Shown here: positions 1 through 8,031 of the stretch, in pieces
Position numbering within the stretch: the first letter of the stretch is position 1
Layout of the letters: each line of letters opens with the position of its first letter
Origin: Pedobacter sp. UBA4863
GTDB lineage: Bacteria; Bacteroidota; Bacteroidia; Sphingobacteriales; Sphingobacteriaceae
Direction: 5' to 3'
NCBI RefSeq assembly: GCF_002399615.1
Contig: NZ_DHDZ01000027.1
Location: 1 to 12,363, forward strand
DNA: 12,363 nucleotides
The notes under the pieces: generated by a model
The model's input: only the letters and a program-made list of their open reading frames with translations
What the model was told of the DNA's origin: nothing
Database searches by the model: none
Program-made: the position numbers and the translations under genes

Positions 1-661
1 CTGCCCTAACGGTTACGGGAAACCGCACACCAGCAGTCATGTCTGCCAATGTACCTGTTTTACCTGTTAGCGTACCGGGAGCGGCAGTTTCGCCTGGCAA
101 AAGTAGTTGTAATTTAGTGAAAGCACCTGTAACTTCAGATAAAGGCGCAACCACTGCATTATTTGCAAAACCAGCAATTGCTCCATTAGTACCACCAAAA
201 GTAGTACTACGCCTTAAAGATGCAACCGCAGTTTCTCTTGCTGTAGTGGTAGATTGAACTTCGATTCCCGAAACAGAGATATAATTATTATCAGCATTTG
301 TACCTACAACGGTATAGGTAATAGTAATTACATTACTTTGTACCACCATTGAAGCGGCTGTAATGTTGGTGCCGCCAAAATTTAAACTACCAACGCCAGC
401 ATTCATTTGCCAATAGGAATGCGATGGCACGATGTATATCTTTCTATCAACACCGGCAGAAAATTGTCCGGCTGCTTGATCCTCGATGGTAAATGTTCCT
501 ATGTTGGTATACCCATTTGAAGAACCTCCCACTGCCTTATCAACAGAAATGTTTTGGCCTAAGGATGCCTGTGTAATTGACACCTGTGCAAACAGCGAAG
601 AGGCACTGGCAAGCACCATTAATGACAATAAAAGAAATTTAATTCTGGTAAAAATTTTCAT
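1..661 (-). CDS. N-terminal part of a large secreted surface protein (probable adhesin-like), truncated by the window edge
   Basis: The reading frame starts at an ATG on the minus strand and stays open for 220 codons to the first base of the window, so the C-terminus is not seen. The start MKIFTRIKFLLLSLMVLA leads into a typical Sec signal peptide ending at SSLFAQ (about residue 26). The mature part is rich in Ser, Thr, Val, Gly and Asn with no Cys, as in beta-sandwich surface proteins. Near residues 187-205 there is a PGETAAPGTLTGKTGT segment, which I remember as a linker ahead of repeated Ig-like domains in giant Bacteroidota surface proteins; this is recalled, not searched. It lies 143 bp downstream of the T9SS substrate gene on the same strand, and a weak promoter-like pair (TTTA-N17-TAAATTTT, 736-764) lies in the gap. 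Its length, its repeats and any sorting domain are unknown. The exported nature is secure; the adhesin role is inference. Confidence 0.8.
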   Translation of the reverse strand, partial: MKIFTRIKFLLLSLMVLASASSLFAQVSITQASLGQNISVDKAVGGSSNGYTNIGTFTIEDQAAGQFSAGVDRKIYIVPSHSYWQMNAGVGSLNFGGTNITAASMVVQSNVITITYTVVGTNADNNYISVSGIEVQSTTTARETAVASLRRSTTFGGTNGAIAGFANNAVVAPLSEVTGAFTKLQLLLPGETAAPGTLTGKTGTLADMTAGVRFPVTVRA

Positions 662-804
662 AGGCCTTTCTAATGTTTTTTCTTTTGCTAAAACAAGCTA
701 TTATTCTGTAAACCAAACAATTTCGCTAAAGTCGAAAAATTTAGGCATTTATACAATACCTAAAAACTATTAATTTCAACTTTTCGCACCCACAACATTT
801 CCGA

Positions 805-3800
805 TTATTTTTTGAATAGTTTTGCGCTAGCAATATTTTTTTTACTAGCGGCATCGATGAGCGATACAAAGTAAGCGCCTGACGAAGTTGCCGGAAAACT
901 GGCGCTATATCCATTTAACAGTTCGTTTTTCCCTACTTCTTTATGGAATATATTTTTTCCTGTAAGGTCTGAAATTTTAACAATGAAACGATTAGAAGCA
1001 TTGGCTCCGCTATACTTCAGCGTAAAGTTTGATTCTACAATGGTAGGGTAAACCAGCAACTCATTAGAAGCTTTTACGTTTAAGCCGTACTTTACAGTTA
1101 CCGGTTGAGGATAAGGCGTCGATTTACCGTCCTTATCAACTTGAACCAAGCTGTAATAATTATTACCGTTTAAAGGCGCTTTGTCTAAAATACGATAAGC
1201 GCCACTTTTATTAGCCTCTACTATTCCAATACTGGCATATTCTTGCTTATCTCCCCCTCTAAATACTTCAAAATAACTATTGTTCTCTTCTAAAGAAGTC
1301 GTCCATTTCAATAAAACTCCTTCATTATTTCGACTACCCGTAAATTCGGACACATTTACAGGAAGAGTGGTTACTGGATTGAACAAAATTTCAAATCTAT
1401 TACTTCCATAGCTAGCAGCTACAGTTTTATCAATAGCAAAAGAATAGATAGTGTTTTCTGCTTCCAGATTTGTGATTGTATTTAAGTATTTATCATTTAG
1501 CTTTGCTTCGTAACCAAAAGGGATATCTTCTGATGTGCACATCAATTTGTATGCTCCGCTATTATCTGCTTTTACATCTAATTTGATAGAAGAAATTACT
1601 GAAACATGGGGCATATAGTTGATGGCCATTAATCTTCCTTCTTGCGATAAACTAGACAAGAACACCGTTTCACCGTTCATTTTAGTCACATCATTACCAG
1701 AAACAGTAGCCAATTCATTATTTTTCAGTACTACTAGCGTTTCGTCACTGTTTTCAGTGCCCTCTCTTAATAGCTTAATTCGGATTTTTGAAGGCTGGCT
1801 TAAGGTACTATTACTATAAACATTACCAGAAGTAGCTACCCCTAACTTGCCTAAATTAGTCACGATACTTTTTTCTTCTTTTACGGGAGCAGTCATCACA
1901 ACATTGTACAATGCCGCAGCTTGACTTGTGTTACTTAATTTTGCTGCTTCGGTAAAAGTTACCACACCCGGACCACCATCGGTAGTTTGTACAAAAAATG
2001 CTTGTCCAGGCCCAAGGTATTTAGAGCCTCCGTTAATTTCAAATTCACCATTATAAGTAGAGTACTGTCTATTACTTGGATTCCACACCCTTATTATCGA
2101 ACTTACATTACTCGATTTGGAAACGCTATTCCAATCTATAGTGGCAGCATAGGGGTTACCCACCAAATTAGCTCCGGTTAATGGAACGGTTACGTTCTGC
2201 TGATTTAGCACTCCCTCAAAAGTCATCACAATTGATTCGGCATCTACAAAAGGTGGTGTAACTTTAGCTGTAATATTATTTCTATTTCCACAGAAAAAAA
2301 GATACGCCCCATAGCCCACATTAATGGAAGTGTTAATATTTTCAATTTCCTTAAAACCTTTGTTATAGGTCCATGCAGTAGCTGGGTTTGTTGGCGTTAC
2401 ATCAAAACCATTGCTTGCCCCTCCTTTACCACCTATAATCATATCATCTATAAACTGCGTAAAACTATAAGTTCTATTACCAGCTACATCTTGGCTCGTA
2501 AAATTGGCAGAATTATCATAAATTGGAGATGAAAGCATCCTGTAGGTACGCCACGTGTTTTTACCACCACCTTGAATATATTTCTCTACAACAACCTTAC
2601 CTTGAACCGATGAGTTACTTGGAATTACAGCAACCGAAGCCGAGCCTAATGCACTGGCTTTTAAGGTGAGGTTATTGGATGTTTGCAATATTGTATTTGC
2701 ATCCAAGGTTAAGTATTTACCTACGGCAAGTGCAAACTTACCTGTAGCAGAAAGGGTTTTTGTGCTTCCAGAGAACAAAACATTGCCAAACAGCACACCA
2801 TTATTTGGGTTTATACTTTTATCGGTTATTGATTGTGCTTTAGTTCCAGTAAACTTTAGGGTTATGTTTTCGGAAAGCAAATCGATGTTGCCACCTGAAG
2901 TTAACCAACTTCCTTCGATTTCTAAGCTACCACTACCCAAAATTGCCGAGGCTCTTTCGTTGCTAAAAGAGGTAGTTATTGTTAATTTTTTACCACTGGC
3001 TATGTTTATTGATGGGTTTACTCCGTTACTTCCTCCTATTAATAACGAGCCTATTTTAACATCAGCCAAAATGGTTGGGCTTTTGGCAAAACCAGTTCTT
3101 ACGCCAATTCTTACCAAATCAGTTACACCTGGTAATGTAGTTGGTTGGTTGTTATCAGGATGTTTCCAGTTTGACAGTGTAGTCCATGTTGCATCTGTGC
3201 CTACCCAATCGTAAATTTTAGCAGCAGCGGCTGGTACCGTAGATGTATTGCCCTGAACCACGCCTGTTTGGTTAACATAATCCACTCCTGTGGTGTAATT
3301 ACCTATCCGAGCCAGTTTTTTAATGGCAAAGGTTCCTTTGTTAGATGCATCTAATTTAATATCAGCTTTAAAAAACAGGGAACCTGCATCTACAAGAGAT
3401 CCCTCTGGGGTTCCAACGGATTGAAATATTTGAGTTGCAAAATCGTTTGCTTGTAAAGTTCTGTTGCCAATTGTAGGAGCAAAAGATCCGTTTGTTTGGT
3501 TTTTATCGATTAGTATATCATCCGAATTACCGAAGTAATCGTCTGTTGAGCGATACAATCTTGGATTTTCAATTATCTCTGCAAAGCTATATTGCCCAAT
3601 AGATTGTTCAATATCAAGCTGAAGCTGATAAACTTCATCAAACAAACCTCTAGTTCTAAATTTAAGCGCATAAATTACTGCATCTTTTTGTCCATTATAA
3701 AGAGGGTTCGAAAAACCATTAGCGGGGTCGTTAATAGCAGTTATTTCTAACTTTCTTGAATACATTTTAAATTCATCAAACTTAAATCTTCCTGCGGTAG

Positions 3801-4500
3801 TTGACGATAGTTGTAAGCCTGAATAGTTGTAGTTTGTATATTTATTAAAGTCTCCGCTATTAGATTGCATTCTTAAGGTAGTTGCTTCGCGTTTCGAAAT
3901 AGTATATGGGTCAATAAAAACTCTAAATGTATTTCCATTAAGATTAACTCTCTGTATGCGTACAGCATAGGTAATATTATTTCCGCCTAGCTGAGCTAAA
4001 TCATAAGAAATAACAGACCTAACGTCATATTGTCCATTTCTCACAAAAATATGAATTACAGTGCCCACCTGGGTTAAAAAATACCCTCTCATATCTGTTA
4101 AATCAGTGTTACTAGCATAAAGCCAATACCTCCAAGCATTTTCATTATCATCTATTGTTTTAGAATCGTCAGTATTACCTCCTGAGTTTCTATATATAAA
4201 TGTCCATTCCCAACCGTTTTTCTCCACATCAGTATTCATGCTTAAACCGTTATCAACAAATGAAAACTTATAAGCAGCCGCCTTACCATTGCCCATACTC
4301 GACAAAGAATGCGTACCTACCAGAGGCGAATTAGTAGAAAGTTGTAAAGAGGCATTGGTGCTAGTTTGTGTAATTGCGGCACCCATTTGCCCAGTATCAA
4401 AATTATTGTAATAATAATTTTGTGCATTTACCAATGGTATGCTAAACATTAAAAAAGATAAGAAAGCGATAATAAAGAAAAATTTGTTTGGGTTTCTCAT
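805..4500 (-). CDS. T9SS type A sorting domain-containing secreted protein
   Basis: A protein of about 1231 residues, exported by Sec and then probably carried across the outer membrane by the type IX secretion system. With the ATG at 4500, residues 1-26 form a signal peptide (MRNPNKFFFIIAFLSFLMF, cut before Q27). Residues about 28-250 look like a LamG/concanavalin-type beta-sandwich. A YDWVGTDATW segment near residue 430 opens a beta-rich stretch, as in Bacteroidota cell-wall and autotransporter-like proteins. Residues about 1046-1138 (TLPVNVSEFTG, LLKWTTSLEENNSYFEV) match the fibronectin-like domain usually found before the sorting signal. Residues about 1146-1231 (ELLVYPTIVESNF, SGAYFVSLID, AKLFKK) are a type A sorting domain. 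No catalytic motif is visible, so the substrate is unknown. Longer starts exist (in-frame ATG at 4509, TTG at 4533), but 4500 gives the cleanest signal peptide. A candidate promoter lies about 60 bp upstream. Confidence 0.9.
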   Translation of the reverse strand: MRNPNKFFFIIAFLSFLMFSIPLVNAQNYYYNNFDTGQMGAAITQTSTNASLQLSTNSPLVGTHSLSSMGNGKAAAYKFSFVDNGLSMNTDVEKNGWEWTFIYRNSGGNTDDSKTIDDNENAWRYWLYASNTDLTDMRGYFLTQVGTVIHIFVRNGQYDVRSVISYDLAQLGGNNITYAVRIQRVNLNGNTFRVFIDPYTISKREATTLRMQSNSGDFNKYTNYNYSGLQLSSTTAGRFKFDEFKMYSRKLEITAINDPANGFSNPLYNGQKDAVIYALKFRTRGLFDEVYQLQLDIEQSIGQYSFAEIIENPRLYRSTDDYFGNSDDILIDKNQTNGSFAPTIGNRTLQANDFATQIFQSVGTPEGSLVDAGSLFFKADIKLDASNKGTFAIKKLARIGNYTTGVDYVNQTGVVQGNTSTVPAAAAKIYDWVGTDATWTTLSNWKHPDNNQPTTLPGVTDLVRIGVRTGFAKSPTILADVKIGSLLIGGSNGVNPSINIASGKKLTITTSFSNERASAILGSGSLEIEGSWLTSGGNIDLLSENITLKFTGTKAQSITDKSINPNNGVLFGNVLFSGSTKTLSATGKFALAVGKYLTLDANTILQTSNNLTLKASALGSASVAVIPSNSSVQGKVVVEKYIQGGGKNTWRTYRMLSSPIYDNSANFTSQDVAGNRTYSFTQFIDDMIIGGKGGASNGFDVTPTNPATAWTYNKGFKEIENINTSINVGYGAYLFFCGNRNNITAKVTPPFVDAESIVMTFEGVLNQQNVTVPLTGANLVGNPYAATIDWNSVSKSSNVSSIIRVWNPSNRQYSTYNGEFEINGGSKYLGPGQAFFVQTTDGGPGVVTFTEAAKLSNTSQAAALYNVVMTAPVKEEKSIVTNLGKLGVATSGNVYSNSTLSQPSKIRIKLLREGTENSDETLVVLKNNELATVSGNDVTKMNGETVFLSSLSQEGRLMAINYMPHVSVISSIKLDVKADNSGAYKLMCTSEDIPFGYEAKLNDKYLNTITNLEAENTIYSFAIDKTVAASYGSNRFEILFNPVTTLPVNVSEFTGSRNNEGVLLKWTTSLEENNSYFEVFRGGDKQEYASIGIVEANKSGAYRILDKAPLNGNNYYSLVQVDKDGKSTPYPQPVTVKYGLNVKASNELLVYPTIVESNFTLKYSGANASNRFIVKISDLTGKNIFHKEVGKNELLNGYSASFPATSSGAYFVSLIDAASKKNIASAKLFKK

Positions 4501-4558
4501 TATGCGCATGAAAAGGCAAAACAAAGACCACAACTAACAAAAACACGCTACATCTCTT

Positions 4559-4588
4559 AAAAATTAATTTTTTCAAGGTAAAAGCAAA
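4559..4588 (-). promoter_or_regulatory. Candidate Bacteroidota-type promoter for the T9SS substrate gene
   Basis: On the minus strand TTTG (4588-4585) is followed after 18 nt by TAATTTTT (4566-4559). The Bacteroidota housekeeping consensus is TTTG at -33 and TAnnTTTG at -7, so the first element is perfect and the second differs only in its last base. It lies about 60 nt before the ATG at 4500, in the only long gap upstream of that gene. The region is AT-rich, so a chance match is possible. Confidence 0.4.
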
Positions 4589-4717
4589 AAACCACCCCTA
4601 AAAAGCAGGAAAAATATTGCCCAAAAAGCGCAACACCTTACCCAGTTTTTCTGCAAGAACAGGAGTTCGCTATACCTCCACTCCAGCGTGCGATTTTCAT
4701 GTGTTGGCGTCTTACCC

Positions 4718-4761
4718 AGCGACGTAGCACCGACGGTACACCGACGATAGACCGACGGTAA
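4718..4761. repeat. Short 11-bp tandem repeat (about four units)
   Basis: Three clear consecutive units, ACCGACGGTAC, ACCGACGATAG and ACCGACGGTAA, follow a weaker unit AGCGACGTAGC. The 11-bp period is not a multiple of three and the units contain stop codons in some frames, which argues against a coding origin. It sits in the non-coding interval upstream of the T9SS substrate gene, about 130-160 bp before its promoter candidate. Its role is unknown; it may be a slippage-generated minisatellite or a set of binding sites one helical turn apart. Confidence 0.65.
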
Positions 4762-5017
4762 ACCAGTACCCCCAAAACGTCAACATGCGACAAAACCGAC
4801 AGATAAGGCAAAATAAGTACAAAAGCGACAAAACCTGTTCTTTTACACCAAACTTTATCCACTTCAGCACAAGCCTTGCGTATTTGGCTTTGAGAAGAGA
4901 AGACTTGCGCTTATTAACTCGCTTAATTAATGTGAGTTTTGGATGTTTTACACTGTAAATCAAAAACTTAAAGCTATGTTTATTAAAAAAACGATTAGAT
5001 AGATCCTTAAAAGCTAG

Positions 5018-5036
5018 TCCCGAATTAATTTCGGGA
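5018..5036. repeat. Small hairpin repeat, TCCCGAA-N5-TTCGGGA
   Basis: A perfect 7-bp inverted repeat (5018-5024 with 5030-5036) around the loop TTAAT. It is followed 18 bp later by a structure of the same design (CTGAA-N5-TTCAG), so the two look like variants of one scattered palindromic repeat type. Such CCCGAA/TTCGGG palindromes are, to my recollection, frequent between genes in Sphingobacteriaceae genomes. There is no T-run on either side, so it is a poor intrinsic terminator. Confidence 0.5.
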
Positions 5037-5054
5037 GACGAAACGCTAATTTAC

Positions 5055-5099
5055 CGTCACCCTGAATTTATTTCAGAGTCTGTTTAGCTAAACTAAGAC
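5055..5099. repeat. REP-like palindromic element, apparently missing its right arm
   Basis: The element starts with CGTCACCCTGAATTTATTTC, which contains the small hairpin CTGAA-N5-TTCAG (5062-5076). Next comes GTCT, the perfect 12-bp palindrome GTTTAGCTAAAC (5082-5093), TA, then AGAC. In a full element I would expect the left arm to be repeated in inverted form after AGAC, but here the sequence continues CCCCAAACTAACG with no matching arm. I infer a degraded or half copy of a scattered intergenic palindrome. Comparison with other copies in the same genome would settle this. Confidence 0.45.
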
Positions 5100-5151
5100 C
5101 CCAAACTAACGTTAATTAAACATAAACATCGCCTTTGATTTCCCACTATCG

Positions 5152-5199
5152 GGGGGCAAATAACGCCTAGCTATGCAATTTTTTATGTGCTGTGCCCCC
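5152..5199. repeat. Inverted repeat GGGGGCA/TGCCCCC with a 34-nt spacer
   Basis: Perfect 7-bp arms at 5152-5158 and 5193-5199 enclose an AT-rich spacer. It lies about 60 bp beyond the stop codon of the last operon gene, where a terminator or RNA 3' end would be expected, but there is no T-run after the stem on the minus strand. It could be a weak transcript-end structure, a scattered repeat or chance. Confidence 0.35.
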
Positions 5200-5258
5200 G
5201 CCAACGCTTAACTTAATGACATTGCCCTCAAACACCCCCTCTTCAATTGCTTTAATCG

Positions 5259-7046
5259 CTAAAAAATATTGACACCAGCTGTCCAACCAATCCAGCCTTT
5301 ATAACCGTTAATATTTTTACTATTGGCAGGTTCAATTTGGGTTTTGTAACCTTTAGCCGAAATATAATTAGCAGGAGCCTCCGTAACGTAATAATTGAGC
5401 ACAGGCCCAGCAAAAACACTCCAACCTTTTACTATTCGTATTTGAAAATTTAATTGAAATTTATTGAGGATATTGGCGTAGTCCCACCTACCCAAATGCA
5501 GTTGTTGTGCTGTTAGTTCCGTAGAAAAAGAAAGTCTGCTACCAGCAAAAAAATCATGTCCAAAGCCAAACCCGAAAGTGGTTATATTTTCATCTTTAAC
5601 AAAGTTTTTGCCCACTAAAAAGATGGTATAAAGATTGGCGTTACCACTTTTAAAAGCAACATTGGCATTGATTAAATCATTTGAAGACAGGCTCAGTTTA
5701 TGATAACCATGCCTTACTACATTAATTAAACCTAAACTTACCCCCGAAGAAGTGTCGGCAATGTTGACCAGCCCCAACTGAAAACCTTTGTTATGTTTGG
5801 CATAGTTGAAAATCCCTGAGAGCTGCATCCCTTTCATCTCTTGCAATGCCATGTTACCAAAGGCAGAAAGTTGAAATCCTTGAGTTTCTTTGCGAACTAC
5901 ATTTGTAAAACCTGTGAGCTGCGTGCCATGAAAATCATCAGCTACCAAATTGCCTACGGCCGAAATTTGTACGCCCTCTGTTAAGCCTTTTACATAGTTA
6001 GCTGTAGCCACTTGAACACCATTCACGTTTCCCCGTACATGATTATAAACTCCCGCCACCTGAACGCCGTTGGCATTTTGCGCCACCATATTTACCACTC
6101 CGGCTATTTGTGCGCCTGTAGTGCTGCCACCGGTAACATTTAAAATACCAGCCATTTGAAGGTACCTTACATCGGCCTTGTTGAGGTTAAACATTCCTGC
6201 TATTTCGGCACCATCTACACCAGCGGTATAACCACCCATTAAATTAAGCGAAAACTTGTTCACTACGCTTCCGCTCATGCTACCGTGCGAACTTAAGCCA
6301 GGTATTATCGATGCCTGTACCGGCATATTCGCTAAAAAATTAGGAATATTCATATTTTGCACACGCTGTTTTGAAGAGGTTAACCACCTACCAATTCTAA
6401 AATTATCAAGCAGATTAGACATGAATGTGCCTTTTTCTTTATCTGGGTCATCGTAACCTTTGGGCTTGACATCAATACTAGACAAAAATACAATAGAGGT
6501 ATCGCGGTAGGTTTCTTTGCTTGCCGTTAAAATAATTGCCGAATGCGCTCCTTTAAATTTAAGACTAAAAAAGCCTTCATCGTCGGTTAGGGTAGCCTGC
6601 AACAACCGTTTCTCGTAAACACTGGCATTTTTCACTTTCTTGCCCGTTTGCGCATCAACTACCCTGCCTGTAATGGCGTATAGGTTTTCGGCAGTAACAA
6701 TACTTTCTGCCTCGATAGCAAAATGGTTTACCGCATATCTTAAAATGATATATTCATTGTTTTCCTTATAATCTACTTTGCCATCAAAAAGCTGTTCTAG
6801 CACTTCTCGTACCGGCTTATTACGAACGTTAAGGCTTACAATACTGTCTTGAGCAAACAACGCTCCGTTATAGGTAAAATAAAATCCGCCAGCCTTGCCT
6901 ATTTTCTGTAGCACACTACTAATCTTGTGCGATTTTAAATCGAGCGTTACCCGTTTAGCTAAATTACTTTGATTGTAATTAATAACGGTTTGCGCAGCAC
7001 AACAAAAGCTCACAAAAAAGAGGACGATAAGTAGTTTGGTTTTCAT
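5259..7046 (-). CDS. Exported STN plus carboxypeptidase-like domain protein with LA_2272-type surface repeats
   Basis: A 595-residue exported protein. Residues 1-18 are a signal peptide (LLIVLFFVSFCCAAQ). Residues about 30-103 form an STN (secretin/TonB N-terminal) domain: VTLDLKSHKISSVLQKIGKA, then SLNVRNKPVREVLEQLFDG and YIILR. Residues about 124-190 are a carboxypeptidase-regulatory-like domain (AITGRVVDAQTGKKVKNASV). Residues about 279-442 carry some eleven 15-16-residue repeats with core G-x-Q-(I/V/L)-(A/S/T)-G-x-x-N, for example GAQIAGVVN and GVQVAGVYN. A beta-rich C-terminal domain follows (FGFGFGHDFFAGSRLSFSTE, WSVFAGPVLNYY). No TonB-receptor plug or barrel is present. It starts 2 nt after the FecR gene, so the two are probably translationally coupled. 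STN domains in FecA-like transducers contact FecR; by analogy this protein may signal to the neighbouring FecR. That role is inference. The domain calls are confident, the LA_2272 family name less so. Confidence 0.9.
   Translation of the reverse strand: MKTKLLIVLFFVSFCCAAQTVINYNQSNLAKRVTLDLKSHKISSVLQKIGKAGGFYFTYNGALFAQDSIVSLNVRNKPVREVLEQLFDGKVDYKENNEYIILRYAVNHFAIEAESIVTAENLYAITGRVVDAQTGKKVKNASVYEKRLLQATLTDDEGFFSLKFKGAHSAIILTASKETYRDTSIVFLSSIDVKPKGYDDPDKEKGTFMSNLLDNFRIGRWLTSSKQRVQNMNIPNFLANMPVQASIIPGLSSHGSMSGSVVNKFSLNLMGGYTAGVDGAEIAGMFNLNKADVRYLQMAGILNVTGGSTTGAQIAGVVNMVAQNANGVQVAGVYNHVRGNVNGVQVATANYVKGLTEGVQISAVGNLVADDFHGTQLTGFTNVVRKETQGFQLSAFGNMALQEMKGMQLSGIFNYAKHNKGFQLGLVNIADTSSGVSLGLINVVRHGYHKLSLSSNDLINANVAFKSGNANLYTIFLVGKNFVKDENITTFGFGFGHDFFAGSRLSFSTELTAQQLHLGRWDYANILNKFQLNFQIRIVKGWSVFAGPVLNYYVTEAPANYISAKGYKTQIEPANSKNINGYKGWIGWTAGVNIF
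5721..6212 (-). repeat. Protein-level repeat tract in the STN-repeat protein
   Basis: This stretch encodes residues 279-442, about eleven degenerate copies spaced 15-16 residues apart. Each has a small hydrophobic strand ending in Asn (AGMFN, AGILN, AGVVN, AGVYN, TGFTN, SGIFN). The regular spacing suggests one repeat per turn of a beta-solenoid. The copies differ at the DNA level, so this is an old expansion and not a recent slippage array. Confidence 0.7.
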
Positions 7047-7048
7047 TT

Positions 7049-8020
7049 CTACTTCTTAGACAGCAAAATTCCGTCTTGGTTACGCTGCTTTTTCAAATCA
7101 AGTGTTTCGCAAATAGTTTCTAGGTTTTTTTCTAGGGAATATTTGAATGGCAATGTGGTAGATATTTTATCGTTTCTTACAGATTCGCTTAAGGATATTT
7201 TTTCGCCATAGGCCTCGCTAAGAATGGCTACCAACCTAGCTAACGAGGTATTGTTAGCCACAAACAACGCTGTACGGTAGTAGTTATAAAGCTCATCTTC
7301 CGTTTGTTTTTTTACCGCAATGCCCTTACCCTCTTCCAAAAGCACGCTTTCTCCTTTGGTTAATCTTAATTCTTTGCTACCTGTAGGCTGTCCTTGCGCT
7401 GTTATTTTAACCGTACCGCTCTCTACAATCACTTCCACACTTTCTTTATTTTTCTTGATGTTGAAAGAGGTGCCCACCACTTCTACCTTCACCTCGTCAA
7501 TATCAATTACAAAGGGATGCGAACGGTTGTGCGCCACATCAAAGAAAACTTCACCACTTTTAATTTTCACCTTACGATTGGTTTTAAAATCTGCAGCATA
7601 GCTGATGTTGGTATTTTTGTTGAGCACTAATTGACTACCATCGGGCAGTTCTTTATTGACCACCAAATGAGTACTGGCAAGATTGGTATAGCCCCCTACA
7701 AATTGCTGATAGGCCGCCCAAGCACCGAAACAAATTACAAAAACCGCAGCTGCTTGCCACCAAAGAGGCTTTGTTTTTATTTTTTTAACCACTGGTTGTA
7801 CAAGTTGCCTTTCGTTAAGACGTTGCTTAAATTTTTGCCAGGCTAGTTCTTCGTCTGCCTCCGAACTTTCTGCTAGCGTAGCGCTTTCATTCCAAATACG
7901 CTCAAACTGATAGTAATACTTTTGATTTTCGGCACTGGCCCCAATCCATTTCTGTACTTGTGCTGTTTCTTCTGCCGTGGTTTCGTTAAGCAGAAATTTG
8001 ATCAATAACTCGTCATTCAT
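7049..8020 (-). CDS. FecR family anti-sigma factor
   Basis: A 323-residue single-pass inner-membrane protein. It probably holds the neighbouring ECF sigma factor inactive and releases it on a periplasmic signal. Residues 1-75 form the cytoplasmic sigma-binding region (LLIKFLLNETTAEE, QKWIGASAENQKYYYQFERI). Residues about 87-106 (WWQAAAVFVICFGAWAAY) are the membrane segment. Residues about 116-210 are the periplasmic FecR domain, with the family motifs LPDGSQLVLNKNTNISY, VKIKSGEVFFDVAH, FVIDIDEVKVEVVGTSFNI and VESGTVKI. Residues about 250-322 match the DUF4974 C-terminal domain (FVANNTSLARLVAILSEAYG), typical of Bacteroidota FecR proteins and thought to meet the STN domain of the partner. The gene starts 11 nt after the sigma gene and ends 2 nt before the STN-repeat gene. 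Length and domain order are normal for the family. Confidence 0.95.
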   Translation of the reverse strand: MNDELLIKFLLNETTAEETAQVQKWIGASAENQKYYYQFERIWNESATLAESSEADEELAWQKFKQRLNERQLVQPVVKKIKTKPLWWQAAAVFVICFGAWAAYQQFVGGYTNLASTHLVVNKELPDGSQLVLNKNTNISYAADFKTNRKVKIKSGEVFFDVAHNRSHPFVIDIDEVKVEVVGTSFNIKKNKESVEVIVESGTVKITAQGQPTGSKELRLTKGESVLLEEGKGIAVKKQTEDELYNYYRTALFVANNTSLARLVAILSEAYGEKISLSESVRNDKISTTLPFKYSLEKNLETICETLDLKKQRNQDGILLSKK

Positions 8021-8031
8021 ACTGCTTTTGT

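Larger units (their letters stand above)
4501..5258. other. Long non-coding interval between the six-gene operon and the T9SS substrate gene
   Basis: About 750 bp separates two genes pointing the same way. I see no convincing gene: the small minus-strand frames here overlap each other, use different frames, and read through tandem-repeat DNA as low-complexity peptides. The interval holds a promoter candidate near 4559-4588, an 11-bp tandem repeat near 4718-4761, two hairpins near 5018-5036 and 5055-5099, and a GGGGGCA inverted repeat at 5152-5199. Base composition varies sharply, with a GC-richer block around 4680-4800 set in AT-rich DNA, which suggests the interval was assembled from separate small elements. 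A terminator for the operon should lie near 5150-5258, but no classic hairpin plus T-run is visible. Confidence 0.6.

Noticed and set aside
39..773. Plus-strand frames of 72 and 95 codons
   Set aside because: The first, and most of the second, are antisense to the truncated exported protein, whose minus-strand frame has a clear signal peptide and protein-like composition; the rest of the second only runs into the intergenic gap.
2666..3214. 182-codon plus-strand frame
   Set aside because: It lies wholly antisense to the well-supported T9SS substrate gene and shows no recognisable domain.
4718..4761. CRISPR array
   Set aside because: The units are 11 bp and directly adjacent with no spacers, and no cas gene is present.
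4638..4963. Two small overlapping minus-strand reading frames (74 and 83 codons)
   Set aside because: They overlap in different frames, run through the 11-bp tandem repeat, lack family motifs and have biased composition. I read them as chance frames.
5151..5215. Integron attC-like site, suggested by AACGCC, GCCAACGC and CGCTTAAC strings with inverted arms
   Set aside because: No properly placed RYYYAAC and GTTRRRY pair frames the stem, and there is no integrase or cassette-like gene arrangement.
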